Part shown: one piece after another, positions 17,797-26,835 of the stretch
Position numbering within the stretch: position 1 is the first letter of the stretch
How the letters are laid out: every line of letters starts with the position of its first letter
DNA from: Pseudidiomarina planktonica
Lineage (GTDB): Bacteria > Pseudomonadota > Gammaproteobacteria > Enterobacterales > Alteromonadaceae
NCBI RefSeq assembly: GCF_900177775.1
Contig: NZ_FXWH01000001.1
Coordinates: forward strand, 682,001 to 746,000
DNA length: 64,000 nucleotides
Direction: 5' to 3'
Made by a program: the position numbers and the translations under genes
The notes under the pieces: model-generated
Seen by the model: only the letters and a program-made list of their open reading frames with translations
Told to the model about the DNA's origin: nothing
Databases searched by the model: none

Positions 17797-18903
17797 ATGT
17801 GGCGAGCACTTTTAGTAACAATTACCAGCATTAGCCTGCTAAGCGCAGGCTGGGTGGCACCGGTTCAGGCTGAACGTATTAAAGATATAGCCTCGGTTTC
17901 CGGTATCCGCTCGAACCAATTAATTGGTTACGGGCTCGTAGTGGGCTTGCCTGGTACCGGTGAACAAACGCCATTTACCGATCAAACCTTCCGCACTATG
18001 TTGCGTAACTTTGGCATTAATATTCCAGCCAATGAACGGCCGAAAATTAATAACGTAGCCGCGGTGGCAGTGCACGCGGATTTACCAGCGTTCGCGAAGC
18101 CCGGCCAGACGGTTGATGTAACTGTGTCGTCTGTTGGTAGTGCTGATAGCTTAACTGGCGGCACTTTGCTGCAAACCTTTTTACGCGGTGCCAACGGCGA
18201 AATTTATGCGGTTGCTCAAGGTAGTCTGGTGGTTGGCGGCTTGGGTGCGCAGGGTCTGGATGGTTCTCGCATTGTAATCAATACCCCAACCGTTGGCCGT
18301 GTGCCTGGTGGTGCGACGGTTGAACGTGAAGTAAAAACGCCGTTTGCGACCAGTGATTACCTGACCTTTAACCTGCACCAGTCGGACTTCACCACCGCCA
18401 AGCGGATGGCTGAAACTATTAACCGGGTGGTTGGCCCGAATACGGCAACGGCGCTGGATGCAACCTCGGTTCAGGTTATAGCGCCACGTGATGTGGGGCA
18501 GCGGGTTAGTTATATGTCGACGCTGGAAAACCTTGAGTTTCAACCGGCCGAAGCCTCGGCGAAGATTATTGTGAACAGCCGCAGCGGCACTGTGGTGATT
18601 GGCCAGAACGTACGTTTACGTCCGGCCGCAGTGGCCCATGGTGATATTCAGGTAACCATTGCTGAAAACATTCAGGTGAACCAGCCAAATCCATTTGCCG
18701 AGGGCGAAACCGTAGTCACGCCACAAAGCATTGTGGATGTGCAGGAAGACGACGCCCGTATGTTTGTGTTTGACCCAGGTGTGTCGCTGAATGACCTGGT
18801 GCGTGCTATTAACCAGATTGGTGCCGGCCCCAGCGACATAGTGGCGGTACTGGAAGCATTGAAACAAGCCGGCGCGTTAAGCGGCGAGCTGATCATTATT
18901 TAA
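17797..18903 (+). CDS. flgI: Flagellar P-ring protein FlgI
   Basis: 368 residues with a Sec signal peptide ending near PVQA. Family motifs: [49 protein letters not shown] and the C-terminal [20 protein letters not shown]. FlgI forms the P ring in the peptidoglycan layer, assembled with FlgA. Twelve bases after flgH. Confidence 0.97.
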   Translation: MWRALLVTITSISLLSAGWVAPVQAERIKDIASVSGIRSNQLIGYGLVVGLPGTGEQTPFTDQTFRTMLRNFGINIPANERPKINNVAAVAVHADLPAFAKPGQTVDVTVSSVGSADSLTGGTLLQTFLRGANGEIYAVAQGSLVVGGLGAQGLDGSRIVINTPTVGRVPGGATVEREVKTPFATSDYLTFNLHQSDFTTAKRMAETINRVVGPNTATALDATSVQVIAPRDVGQRVSYMSTLENLEFQPAEASAKIIVNSRSGTVVIGQNVRLRPAAVAHGDIQVTIAENIQVNQPNPFAEGETVVTPQSIVDVQEDDARMFVFDPGVSLNDLVRAINQIGAGPSDIVAVLEALKQAGALSGELIII

Positions 18904-18932
18904 CTAGCGATATTCAAGCAGGGTAAGAACGC

Positions 18933-19931
18933 ATGAGCGATGCTGTTATAAACAACAGTTTTAGTCAGGCTAGATCAGCGGCAAGCACCGATGAGCTGGA
19001 TAGCCTGCGGCAGCGTGCGTTCAAAGACGACAAATCAGCGCTGCGTGAAGCCGCGCAACAGTTCGAGTCTATTTTTACCGGCATGGTGCTAAAAAGCATG
19101 CGTCAGGCGAACGCTATTTTTGAAGAAGACAGCCTGATGAACAGCCGCTACACCGGCATGTACCGCGATATGTACGACCAACAGCTGTCCAAAGACATGG
19201 CCAAGCAGGGCAGCTTAGGTTTGGCTGACATGCTGGTGCAGCAATTCGGTGGCGATAATGAGAATTTCACCGCTGCCAGCGTATTACGTGACGGCAGCAA
19301 CCTGGAATCAGCTCGTCGGCTGGCGAAAGAACGTGCTTTGGCAGTTGGCGTAGATACTACAGCGGCAGCCAATCGCAACGAGCAAACCGGTGGCGTGCCT
19401 GCTGGCAAGTATTACGGTAGCCAGCGGCATCAGGGCTTTAGCGGGCCTGAACAGTTTATTGAGCAATTGTATCCGCATGCGCGAGCGGCGGCCGAAAAAG
19501 CCGGGTTAGCGCCTGAGGCCTTGTTGGCACAAGCGGCGCTAGAAACCGGCTGGGGTCAGCGCATGGTACCGGGTTCGCAGCAAGGCTCCAGCAATAACCT
19601 GTTTAACATTAAAGCCGACAAACGCTGGCAGGGCGATAAAGCCCATGTGATGACGCTTGAGTTTGATGGCGGTGTGGCGAAAAAAGAACAGGCGGCATTT
19701 CGGGTGTACGAGTCGGTACAGCAAAGTTTTGACGACTTTGTCCAATTCTTGCAAGAACACCCCAGGTACCAGCAGGCATTGCAGGCCGGTACCAATGTAA
19801 AAGCATTTAGTGAGGCCCTGCAGCAAGCGGGTTATGCAACTGACCCTGACTACGCTCAGAAAATTCAGGGTTTACAGAAGCGGCTAAATTTTGCCGCTGC
19901 GGCGCCGATAACGGCATTAGACGCGAAGTAA
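18933..19931 (+). CDS. flgJ: Flagellar rod cap and peptidoglycan hydrolase FlgJ
   Basis: 332 residues in two domains. Residues ~25-110 are the rod-binding cap (LREAAQQFESIFTGMVLKSM, then DQQLSKDMAKQGSLGLADM). From ~165 comes a glucosaminidase domain (EQFIEQLYPHARAAAEKAGL, LLAQAALETGWGQRM with the catalytic glutamate, NLFNIKAD). FlgJ caps the rod and cuts a hole in the wall. This is the full bifunctional form. Confidence 0.96.
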   Translation: MSDAVINNSFSQARSAASTDELDSLRQRAFKDDKSALREAAQQFESIFTGMVLKSMRQANAIFEEDSLMNSRYTGMYRDMYDQQLSKDMAKQGSLGLADMLVQQFGGDNENFTAASVLRDGSNLESARRLAKERALAVGVDTTAAANRNEQTGGVPAGKYYGSQRHQGFSGPEQFIEQLYPHARAAAEKAGLAPEALLAQAALETGWGQRMVPGSQQGSSNNLFNIKADKRWQGDKAHVMTLEFDGGVAKKEQAAFRVYESVQQSFDDFVQFLQEHPRYQQALQAGTNVKAFSEALQQAGYATDPDYAQKIQGLQKRLNFAAAAPITALDAK

Positions 19932-19940
19932 GGGTGCGAC

Positions 19941-22007
19941 ATGAGCTTTGACCTACTACAAACCGGAACCAATAGCTTGTTGGCGCATCAACAGAGCCTG
20001 CAGACCACTGGCCGCAACATTACCAATGTGAACACCGAAGGCTACGTTCGCGAGCGCACTAATTACACTCAAAATCAGTTCAGCGGGGTTGGTCGGGTTG
20101 AGCTGCAGCGTTTAATTGATAGCTTTTCAGCGCGTCAGTTGCGTACCGATATTTCCCAGTTCAGCTACTTTGAATCACAGTTAGCTCAGTCTGAGCAATT
20201 AGATACATTGCTCGGTGGTGATACCACCAGCGTGGCGAAGTCGGTAGAGACCTTTTTTAACAGCCTGCAGGATGCCAACAACGATCCTGGATCTGTTACG
20301 GCCCGCCAGTTGGTGATTGCTGAAGCCAACGCCATGACCACTAAATTCAACGACTTTAGTGAATACCTGGTGGAGCAACGCGCAACCATTAACGAACGCT
20401 TTAAGCTGTCGGTAGAGCAAGCCAACAAAGTTGTGCAGGGCATTGCTGACTTTAACAAAAAGATTTTAGCGATAGGCCCAACTGCGCGTGAAAACGGGCA
20501 GTTAAACACGTTATTGAATCAACGTGATCAGGAGCTACGTAAGCTGGCTGAATACGGTGATTTTCAGATGCAGGAATTTGACAGTGGTGCGGTTGGCTTG
20601 TCGATGAAGAACGGTCAGCCAGTGCTGCTGGAAGACGGTCGTTTTAATATTCTGTCAACGCAACAGTCGCCAGACAATGAGCAGTTAGAACTGGTACTGG
20701 AGAATCGCATTGCCAGCTCGGGCCGGGTGATTAAATTCGAAGTTCCAGCGGAGCAGATTGGCGGTGAAATGGGTGGTTACCTGAATTACCGTGACAACGT
20801 GTTGATTCCAACTCAGAACCGCATTGGTCAGTTGGCGCTGCGCGTAGCTGATGCCATGAACACCACCAATCAGCAGGGCATGGATTTAGATAACCAGTTG
20901 GGCATTAAGTTGTTTGATTTGTCCGATACTGAAGTACAGGGCAAGCCATATCCTGATAACACCAATGCCGCATCGCGCGTTACCGCCGGTATTTTGGAAG
21001 GCAACAGTGCCTCATTGCCGTCGGAAAACCTGCGCATAGATATTATTGATAACGCCGGTACCCTGGAATATGCCATTACACCGCTTGGCCCTAATGGTGA
21101 AGATGCACCGGGTGCTACCGCTGTTACTGGTGTTATTCCAACCACCACACCACGTACCGTGGATATTGAAGAGCTGGGACTGACGGTAGATTTTGGTGAC
21201 CCGGGTGTCACTGACGGCGATCAATTTCTGATTAAACCAACCGAAGTTGCTGCTTCAGCCATTAATGTGAACATCCGTCGGCCGGAAGATTTAGCTTTAG
21301 CTGCACCTATTCGAATTATTGCCGATAGTAATAACACCGGCGCGTCACGCATGGACATTAGCAGCTTAAATGGCACTGACAATCAGTTTAATGGCAGTAA
21401 CGATGGGTTGGATGGCGGTGCTCCAGCGCGGTTTGAGTTTTTAGGCATAGATGCAGGTACCGGTGAATACCAGTACGACGTGTATGACTTTGACGGTAAC
21501 TTAATTCCCAATTCATCGGGTGTGTCGCCGTCTATCAGCACCACCGACAACAATAACCTGGTATCGCAGTTAGACGGCTACGCCAACACTGCTGACTACG
21601 AAGTGTCTATTATTGGCGAGCCGGCAGTGGGTGATACCTACAATATCGAATTTAATACCAATGGTTTTGATGATAATACCAATGGTCAGCGCTTAACCGA
21701 CTTGCAACGTCAGCAGTTGGTACGTCGCTCGGGCGGGGCGGAAGCAGACCCCACCATGACTTTTAATGAGTCGTACGGTCGCCTGGTTTCCGATGTGGGA
21801 ACCAAAGTATCAAGCGACCGGATTCAACGCGATGCCGCTGAAGCTATTCGCGATCAGAGCAAGGCCATGTTTGAGTCCACTTCCGGGGTGAACCTGGAAG
21901 AAGAAGCCTCAAACCTGCTGCAATATGAGCAGGCATACAATGCGTCAGCACGGTTGATTACCGTGGCTCAGGATATATTCAATACGCTGCTGCAGTCATT
22001 CCGCTAA
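19941..22007 (+). CDS. flgK: Hook-filament junction protein FlgK (HAP1)
   Basis: 688 residues, longer than the ~550 of E. coli owing to an enlarged central region (~350-600). N-terminus FDLLQTGTNSLLAHQQSLQT with GRNITNVNTEGYVRERT. The C-terminal helix is SGVNLEEEASNLLQYEQAYN followed by ASARLITVAQDIFNTLL. It joins hook and filament. Nine bases from flgJ. Confidence 0.96.
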   Translation: MSFDLLQTGTNSLLAHQQSLQTTGRNITNVNTEGYVRERTNYTQNQFSGVGRVELQRLIDSFSARQLRTDISQFSYFESQLAQSEQLDTLLGGDTTSVAKSVETFFNSLQDANNDPGSVTARQLVIAEANAMTTKFNDFSEYLVEQRATINERFKLSVEQANKVVQGIADFNKKILAIGPTARENGQLNTLLNQRDQELRKLAEYGDFQMQEFDSGAVGLSMKNGQPVLLEDGRFNILSTQQSPDNEQLELVLENRIASSGRVIKFEVPAEQIGGEMGGYLNYRDNVLIPTQNRIGQLALRVADAMNTTNQQGMDLDNQLGIKLFDLSDTEVQGKPYPDNTNAASRVTAGILEGNSASLPSENLRIDIIDNAGTLEYAITPLGPNGEDAPGATAVTGVIPTTTPRTVDIEELGLTVDFGDPGVTDGDQFLIKPTEVAASAINVNIRRPEDLALAAPIRIIADSNNTGASRMDISSLNGTDNQFNGSNDGLDGGAPARFEFLGIDAGTGEYQYDVYDFDGNLIPNSSGVSPSISTTDNNNLVSQLDGYANTADYEVSIIGEPAVGDTYNIEFNTNGFDDNTNGQRLTDLQRQQLVRRSGGAEADPTMTFNESYGRLVSDVGTKVSSDRIQRDAAEAIRDQSKAMFESTSGVNLEEEASNLLQYEQAYNASARLITVAQDIFNTLLQSFR

Positions 22008-22026
22008 GCAGTTGACGAGGTAAACT

Positions 22027-23253
22027 ATGCGCTTAAGTACCAGTTTAATATTCAGTCGCGGTTTAAATAGTGTGCTGAACACCCAGCAGGCGCTGTCAAA
22101 AGTGCAGGACCAACTGAGTGCGCAAACCAAAATTCTAAGTCCGGCCGATGATCCAATTGGTAAGGCGCAGGTGATGGCGCTGGATGAAAAAATTGGTCAG
22201 AACGATCAGTTTCAGCGCAACTCCACCACGCTTGAAAATAACCTGAAGCGTGAAGAAAGCGTGTTGTCGAATATTACCACGGCTATTGACCGTGCCCGGG
22301 TACTGGCTATTCAAGCAGGTAACGGCACTATGTCGGTGGAAGATCGCAAAGCTCTGGCGCTTGAACTGGAGTCACTGGAAGACGAAGTATTCGACTTAAT
22401 GAACTCACAGGACGAAAGTGGTGAGTATATCTTTGCGGGTTTTCAGAACCGTGACGAGTCGTTTATTTACAACAGTGCGAAACAAACTTATGAATATAAT
22501 GGTGATGACGGCCAGCGCTTGCTGCAAATGTCACCATCATTGAAATTGGCTGCTGGCGACCCGGGCAGTTCTGTGTTTACCAAAGTATCAGACCGCATTT
22601 CGGTAAGTCGCGATGCCGGTTCTACCACCAGTGAAGCCGTGTTTAAAGTAAATGATCGCCAGGGCTTTATTGATCAACTTGACACTCTTTATGACGACGC
22701 AACCCCGGCTAACAACTACTTTAACGTTGAAATTCAGGCGGGTAATCAGTTTCAGGTAACGGATTCTGCTGGCGCGGTAATAGCAGGACCCAGCGCTTAT
22801 ACGCCGGGTGAACCTATCCGCTTTGCCGGATCTAGCTTTACCTTTAAAGAACCGCCGGCAGCAGGTGAAACCTTAACTGTTAACTTTAAAGAACCGGTAG
22901 AGCGTAACGTGGCTACTGCCATTGGCGATTTAGCCCGCTCGCTGCGTAATAACGGTGATGACGCGCTGAAGAACTGGGAAAACGAGATCGGCTTTGCCTT
23001 GGATGACTTAAGCAAAGGTAAAGATGCAGTGGTTTCAGCACGTGCCAGTGTGGGTGCCCGGTTGAACGTTATGGATAACGCCCGTAACAGTAACTTTGAT
23101 TTCCAGATAGTGAACAAAGATGCCCGTTCGCGTATTCAGGACGTGGATTATGCCACCGCTATTACCGAGCTAACTAAGCAGGAAACCGTGCTGCAGGCTT
23201 CACAACAGGTGTATGTTCGTATCAACCGTTTAAGTCTTTTCAATTTTCTCTAA
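22027..23253 (+). CDS. flgL: Hook-filament junction protein FlgL (HAP3)
   Basis: 408 residues. N-terminal flagellin-like helix RLSTSLIFSRGLNSVLNTQQ with SAQTKILSPADDPIG, and C-terminal helix RSRIQDVDYATAITELTKQE followed by TVLQASQQVYVRINRLSLF. It links FlgK to the filament. Last gene of the sigma-54 operon; the flagellin that follows has its own sigma-28 promoter. Confidence 0.95.
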   Translation: MRLSTSLIFSRGLNSVLNTQQALSKVQDQLSAQTKILSPADDPIGKAQVMALDEKIGQNDQFQRNSTTLENNLKREESVLSNITTAIDRARVLAIQAGNGTMSVEDRKALALELESLEDEVFDLMNSQDESGEYIFAGFQNRDESFIYNSAKQTYEYNGDDGQRLLQMSPSLKLAAGDPGSSVFTKVSDRISVSRDAGSTTSEAVFKVNDRQGFIDQLDTLYDDATPANNYFNVEIQAGNQFQVTDSAGAVIAGPSAYTPGEPIRFAGSSFTFKEPPAAGETLTVNFKEPVERNVATAIGDLARSLRNNGDDALKNWENEIGFALDDLSKGKDAVVSARASVGARLNVMDNARNSNFDFQIVNKDARSRIQDVDYATAITELTKQETVLQASQQVYVRINRLSLFNFL

Positions 23254-23261
23254 ATAAATAT

Positions 23262-23288
23262 TAAAGCTTCCTTTCTTCGCGCCGATAA
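23262..23288 (+). promoter_or_regulatory. Sigma-28 promoter of the first flagellin
   Basis: TAAAGCTT, 11 nt, GCCGATAA: the -10 is a perfect match and the -35 differs by one base. It lies 54 bases before the flagellin start. Confidence 0.93.
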
Positions 23289-23342
23289 ATTTACTGAAGC
23301 AACTTGAAACACGACCTGTAAGTGTCGGCGAGGAGAATCAAC

Positions 23343-24173
23343 ATGGCTTTATATGTAAACACAAACGTATCATCTTTGAACGCTCAGCGTCAGTTGATGA
23401 CTTCAACCGGCGGTTTGGATAAATCATTCGAACGTCTGTCTTCAGGCTTCCGTATCAACAGCGCTGCTGATGATGCTGCGGGCATGCAGATTGTTAGCCG
23501 GATGACTTCACAAATCGAAGGTCTGAACCAGGCTGTACGTAATGCGAACGATGGCATCTCTTTAGCGCAAACCGCTGAAGGTGCATTACAAGAAACCACA
23601 ACTGCACTGCAACGTATGCGTCAGTTGGCGGTTCAGGCTCAAAACGGTATCAACTCTTCTGAAGATTTGAACGCTCTGAACAAAGAAGTTAGCGCGCTGC
23701 AATCGGAAATCACCCGTATTGCCAGCAACAGTGAATTCGCCGGTATTAAAGTACTGGACGGTGAACTGAGTGCCTCTTTCTTAGTAGGTGCGAACGCTGG
23801 TCAGACGATTGACGTTATCGCGAAAAACACCAATGGCTTCAGTGCTGGTGGTTTGAGTGTAGACGGCGCGAACGTGTCAGTATCAACTACTGCCGGCGCA
23901 GCAAGCGCTCTGGCATCAATTGATGCGGCATTATCAGTAGTTAACGGTGCGCGTGCTGATTTGGGTGCGATTCAAAACCGCTTCCAGTCAACTATCCGTA
24001 ACCTGACTAACATTTCTGAGAACGTTAGTGCTGCACAATCACGTATCCAGGACACAGACTTTGCTGCAGAAACAGCAAAACTGACTAAGTTCCAGATCAT
24101 GCAGCAAGCAAGCACAACTATCTTGGCGCAGGCTAACCAGCGTCCACAGGCAGCTCTGTCACTGCTGGGCTAA
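23343..24173 (+). CDS. fliC: Flagellin, copy 1
   Basis: 276 residues from the ATG at 23343 ([19 protein letters not shown]), preceded by GAGGAG; the frame opens 7 codons earlier. N-terminal D0/D1 helices ([20 protein letters not shown]) and C-terminal helices ([20 protein letters not shown], ending [11 protein letters not shown]) are typical. The central domain is very short, so the filament surface is mainly D1 plus a small variable part rich in Ser and Thr ([19 protein letters not shown]), where O-linked nonulosonate could be attached. It differs from copy 2 at only two residues (Gly/Asn near position 27; Val/Ile in IDAALS[V/I]VNG). Filament subunit, exported by the flagellar type III system. 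Confidence 0.97.
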   Translation: MALYVNTNVSSLNAQRQLMTSTGGLDKSFERLSSGFRINSAADDAAGMQIVSRMTSQIEGLNQAVRNANDGISLAQTAEGALQETTTALQRMRQLAVQAQNGINSSEDLNALNKEVSALQSEITRIASNSEFAGIKVLDGELSASFLVGANAGQTIDVIAKNTNGFSAGGLSVDGANVSVSTTAGAASALASIDAALSVVNGARADLGAIQNRFQSTIRNLTNISENVSAAQSRIQDTDFAAETAKLTKFQIMQQASTTILAQANQRPQAALSLLG

Positions 24174-24242
24174 GCTAGTAAGAGATAACATCATCAGAAT
24201 TCTGATGGTATGCTTAAAACCAGGCTCCGGCCTGGTTTTTTT
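23424..24242 (+). repeat. Long duplicated tract, copy 1 (flagellin body plus terminator)
   Basis: By eye, this segment and 24914-25732 are identical except for about ten bases in one patch near 23910-23955 and one base before the stop. The first 80 bases of the two genes differ at many silent sites. The identity continues through the stop codon, a CATCAGAATTCTGATG palindrome and the terminator. Confidence 0.9.
24215..24242 (+). terminator. Terminator after flagellin copy 1
   Basis: The stem ACCAGGC / GCCTGGT has loop TCCG and a seven-base T-run, preceded by the palindrome CATCAGAATTCTGATG. Confidence 0.95.
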
Positions 24243-24307
24243 ATAGCTGGATTTTTATAGTCAGTTCGTCACAATGAGTAACTGCTATCAATAAAGAAGA
24301 GGTTTAC

Positions 24308-24718
24308 ATGCAACAGCAAGAGCTCGATACCCTGATGCAGCAAATGTTTGCTGATACGAAAAGTTATGCCGAAGAGCAGTTTCAAATAAGCTTAGACGGT
24401 AGCGAAGCAAGTGTTGCTGATGTTGACGTGCTAATTGAGAAACTTATTGCCTCAGCGAACCATGATTTGTCCGACAACAAAGTAGTGTTTACGTTGTCAA
24501 ACATGCTGGGTGGCTACGTTGGTGAAGTGTTTCGCCAGAGTCATGGTGGTAGCTGGCATTACGATACCAGCGATGAACAAGCTCCAGCGGTATTTTTACT
24601 GAAGAATGAGGCTAGCTATGCCTTTGCTGGCATGGCGTTTCAGTGTTTGATGCAGAACTCAACGCTAACTATGCAACAGTATTACCAGCATGCTGCGGAA
24701 CAAACGAACGAACATTGA
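24308..24718 (+). CDS. Small protein of unknown function between two flagellin genes
   Basis: 136 residues with an AAGAAGAGG ribosome site. It is acidic and soluble, with no signal peptide or membrane segment. An N-terminal helical part (LDTLMQQMFADTKSYAEEQF) is followed by a segment NMLGGYVGEVFRQSHGGSWHY. The pattern LGxYxGExxRxxxGGxW recalls domains seen in proteins of unknown function such as the DUF3806 type; I am not sure of the assignment. It sits alone between two terminated flagellin units. No sigma-28 boxes were found in front of it. A flagellar role is only suggested by position. Confidence 0.7.
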   Translation: MQQQELDTLMQQMFADTKSYAEEQFQISLDGSEASVADVDVLIEKLIASANHDLSDNKVVFTLSNMLGGYVGEVFRQSHGGSWHYDTSDEQAPAVFLLKNEASYAFAGMAFQCLMQNSTLTMQQYYQHAAEQTNEH

Positions 24719-24727
24719 AAAAATAAT

Positions 24728-24754
24728 TAAAGCTGCCGACATTTTGTCCGATAA
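24728..24754 (+). promoter_or_regulatory. Sigma-28 promoter of the second flagellin
   Basis: TAAAGCTG, 11 nt, TCCGATAA. It begins 9 bases after the stop of the small gene. The 78-base leader holds two short palindromes (GGGG-ATTAA-CCCC at 24768-24780 and CAACGT-C-ACGTTG at 24797-24809). Confidence 0.88.
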
Positions 24755-24832
24755 CTTAAATAAGCGCGGGGATTAACCCCACTTAATTGAAGGCTTCAAC
24801 GTCACGTTGTGTGATCGAAGCGGGAGGATAAA

Positions 24833-25663
24833 ATGGCTTTATACGTAAATACTAACGTTTCATCGTTAAATGCACAGCGTCAGTTAATGACTTCAACTAA
24901 CGGCTTGGATAAGTCATTCGAACGTCTGTCTTCAGGCTTCCGTATCAACAGCGCTGCTGATGATGCTGCGGGCATGCAGATTGTTAGCCGGATGACTTCA
25001 CAAATCGAAGGTCTGAACCAGGCTGTACGTAATGCGAACGATGGCATCTCTTTAGCGCAAACCGCTGAAGGTGCATTACAAGAAACCACAACTGCACTGC
25101 AACGTATGCGTCAGTTGGCGGTTCAGGCTCAAAACGGTATCAACTCTTCTGAAGATTTGAACGCTCTGAACAAAGAAGTTAGCGCGCTGCAATCGGAAAT
25201 CACCCGTATTGCCAGCAACAGTGAATTCGCCGGTATTAAAGTACTGGACGGTGAACTGAGTGCCTCTTTCTTAGTAGGTGCGAACGCTGGTCAGACGATT
25301 GACGTTATCGCGAAAAACACCAATGGCTTCAGTGCTGGTGGTTTGAGTGTAGACGGCGCGAACGTGTCAGTATCAACTACTGCCGGCGCAGCAAGCGCTT
25401 TGGCATCTATTGATGCGGCATTGTCAATCGTGAACGGCGCGCGTGCTGATTTGGGTGCGATTCAAAACCGCTTCCAGTCAACTATCCGTAACCTGACTAA
25501 CATTTCTGAGAACGTTAGTGCTGCACAATCACGTATCCAGGACACAGACTTTGCTGCAGAAACAGCAAAACTGACTAAGTTCCAGATCATGCAGCAAGCA
25601 AGCACAACTATCTTGGCGCAGGCTAACCAGCGTCCACAGGCAGCTCTGTCACTGTTGGGCTAA
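24833..25663 (+). CDS. fliC: Flagellin, copy 2
   Basis: 276 residues, 274 of them identical to copy 1, and nearly identical in DNA beyond codon 27. Good ribosome site (GGGAGGA). Same D0/D1 architecture and short centre. The leader and promoter differ from copy 1, so the two copies may be tuned separately while making the same subunit. The pseI gene starts 116 bases downstream behind the copied terminator. Confidence 0.97.
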   Translation: MALYVNTNVSSLNAQRQLMTSTNGLDKSFERLSSGFRINSAADDAAGMQIVSRMTSQIEGLNQAVRNANDGISLAQTAEGALQETTTALQRMRQLAVQAQNGINSSEDLNALNKEVSALQSEITRIASNSEFAGIKVLDGELSASFLVGANAGQTIDVIAKNTNGFSAGGLSVDGANVSVSTTAGAASALASIDAALSIVNGARADLGAIQNRFQSTIRNLTNISENVSAAQSRIQDTDFAAETAKLTKFQIMQQASTTILAQANQRPQAALSLLG

Positions 25664-25732
25664 GCTAGTAAGAGATAACATCATCAGAATTCTGATGGTA
25701 TGCTTAAAACCAGGCTCCGGCCTGGTTTTTTT
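24914..25732 (+). repeat. Long duplicated tract, copy 2 (flagellin body plus terminator)
   Basis: Partner of 23424-24242, offset 1490 bases in direct orientation. The pattern of a silent-site-divergent 5' end with an identical body and 3' flank fits gene conversion or a recent duplication. Confidence 0.9.
25705..25732 (+). terminator. Terminator after flagellin copy 2
   Basis: Identical to the terminator after copy 1: ACCAGGC / GCCTGGT stem, TCCG loop and T-run. Confidence 0.95.
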
Positions 25733-25779
25733 ATGGCTGTTTGGTGTAACTTAAGTTTTGTTTATAGCAAGGAGTAGTC

Positions 25780-26835
25780 ATGCGTATTGCACAACATTCC
25801 ATTGGCGCGGCTTTTGCCCCTTTTGTGATTGCGGAAATTTCCGGAAATCATGGTGGTGATTACAATAAAGCCTTAGCGCTGATTGAAGCGGCCGCAGCTG
25901 CGGGTTGTCAGGCTGTGAAGCTGCAAACCTATACTGCCGATACCATGACCTTGCCGGTGCATACCGGTGACTTTTACATCGAAAACCCCGACAGCCTGTG
26001 GCATGGCCAGTCGCTGCATCAGTTATATGAACAAGCCATGACACCCTGGGAATGGCACCAGCCGCTGTTTAAGCGCGCGCAGGATCTGGGCATGGTGGCC
26101 TTTAGCTCGCCCTTTGATGCCAGTGCCGTAGAGTTTTTAGAAACACTGAATGTACCTTGTTATAAAGTGGCTTCGTTTGAGAACACTGATCACGCATTGT
26201 TACAAGCAGTGGCTGCTACCGGCAAACCTATTATTATGTCTACCGGCATGGCCAGCCTGACTGAACTGAGTGAGTCGGTAACGGTGCTGCGCGAAGCCGG
26301 CTGCAAAGATTTACTGCTATTAAAATGCACCAGCAATTATCCGGCAGCGCCGGTAGACGCCAACCTGAAAACTATTGCCCATTTACGCGAGCTATTTGGT
26401 TGTGAAGTAGGCTTGTCTGATCACACCCGTGGTTTTGGTGCTGCTGTTACTGCGGTGGCTATGGGCGGCAGCGTTATTGAAAAACATTTTGTGTTAGACC
26501 GCAGTGACGATAAAGCGGTAGATGCTGCGTTCTCACTAGAGCCGGTTGAAATGAAACAACTAGTGGCTGAAATAACCGCTGGCTGGCAGTCGTTGGGGCA
26601 AGTGCGTTACGGGCCCACTGATACCGAACTACCGGCACGTAAGCATCGTCGCTCGCTGTATATCAGCGCAGACGTGCAAGCTGGTGAAACATTAACTGAG
26701 CAGAATGTGCGCTCGGTGCGCCCGGGGCTAGGTTTGCCCTGTAAGTACTTACCGCAAGTACTGGGTCGCAAAGTAACCCGCGCAGTAACTATGGGCACCG
26801 CACTTAGCTGGGACTTGCTGGGTGAGCCGGAGTAA
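25780..26835 (+). CDS. pseI: Pseudaminic acid synthase PseI
   Basis: 351 residues of the NeuB family. The N-terminal TIM barrel starts FVIAEISGNHGGDYNKALAL and has KLQTYTADTM, the LKCTSNYPA motif and the metal-binding histidines in LSDHTRGFG and IEKHFVLDR. The C-terminal antifreeze-like SAF domain begins near 290 (RRSLYISADVQAGETLTEQN). The ISGNHG form is the PseI rather than the NeuB or LegI type. It condenses 2,4-diacetamido-2,4,6-trideoxy-L-altrose with PEP to give pseudaminic acid. Ribosome site AAGGAG. Its 3' end overlaps the convergent pseH by 32 bases. It lies directly after the flagellins, as expected for flagellin glycosylation. Confidence 0.93.
   Translation: MRIAQHSIGAAFAPFVIAEISGNHGGDYNKALALIEAAAAAGCQAVKLQTYTADTMTLPVHTGDFYIENPDSLWHGQSLHQLYEQAMTPWEWHQPLFKRAQDLGMVAFSSPFDASAVEFLETLNVPCYKVASFENTDHALLQAVAATGKPIIMSTGMASLTELSESVTVLREAGCKDLLLLKCTSNYPAAPVDANLKTIAHLRELFGCEVGLSDHTRGFGAAVTAVAMGGSVIEKHFVLDRSDDKAVDAAFSLEPVEMKQLVAEITAGWQSLGQVRYGPTDTELPARKHRRSLYISADVQAGETLTEQNVRSVRPGLGLPCKYLPQVLGRKVTRAVTMGTALSWDLLGEPE

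Noticed and set aside
18181-18543. Antisense ORFs within flgI and other flagellar genes
   Set aside because: They follow the codon structure of the sense genes, lack ribosome sites and show no recognisable domains.
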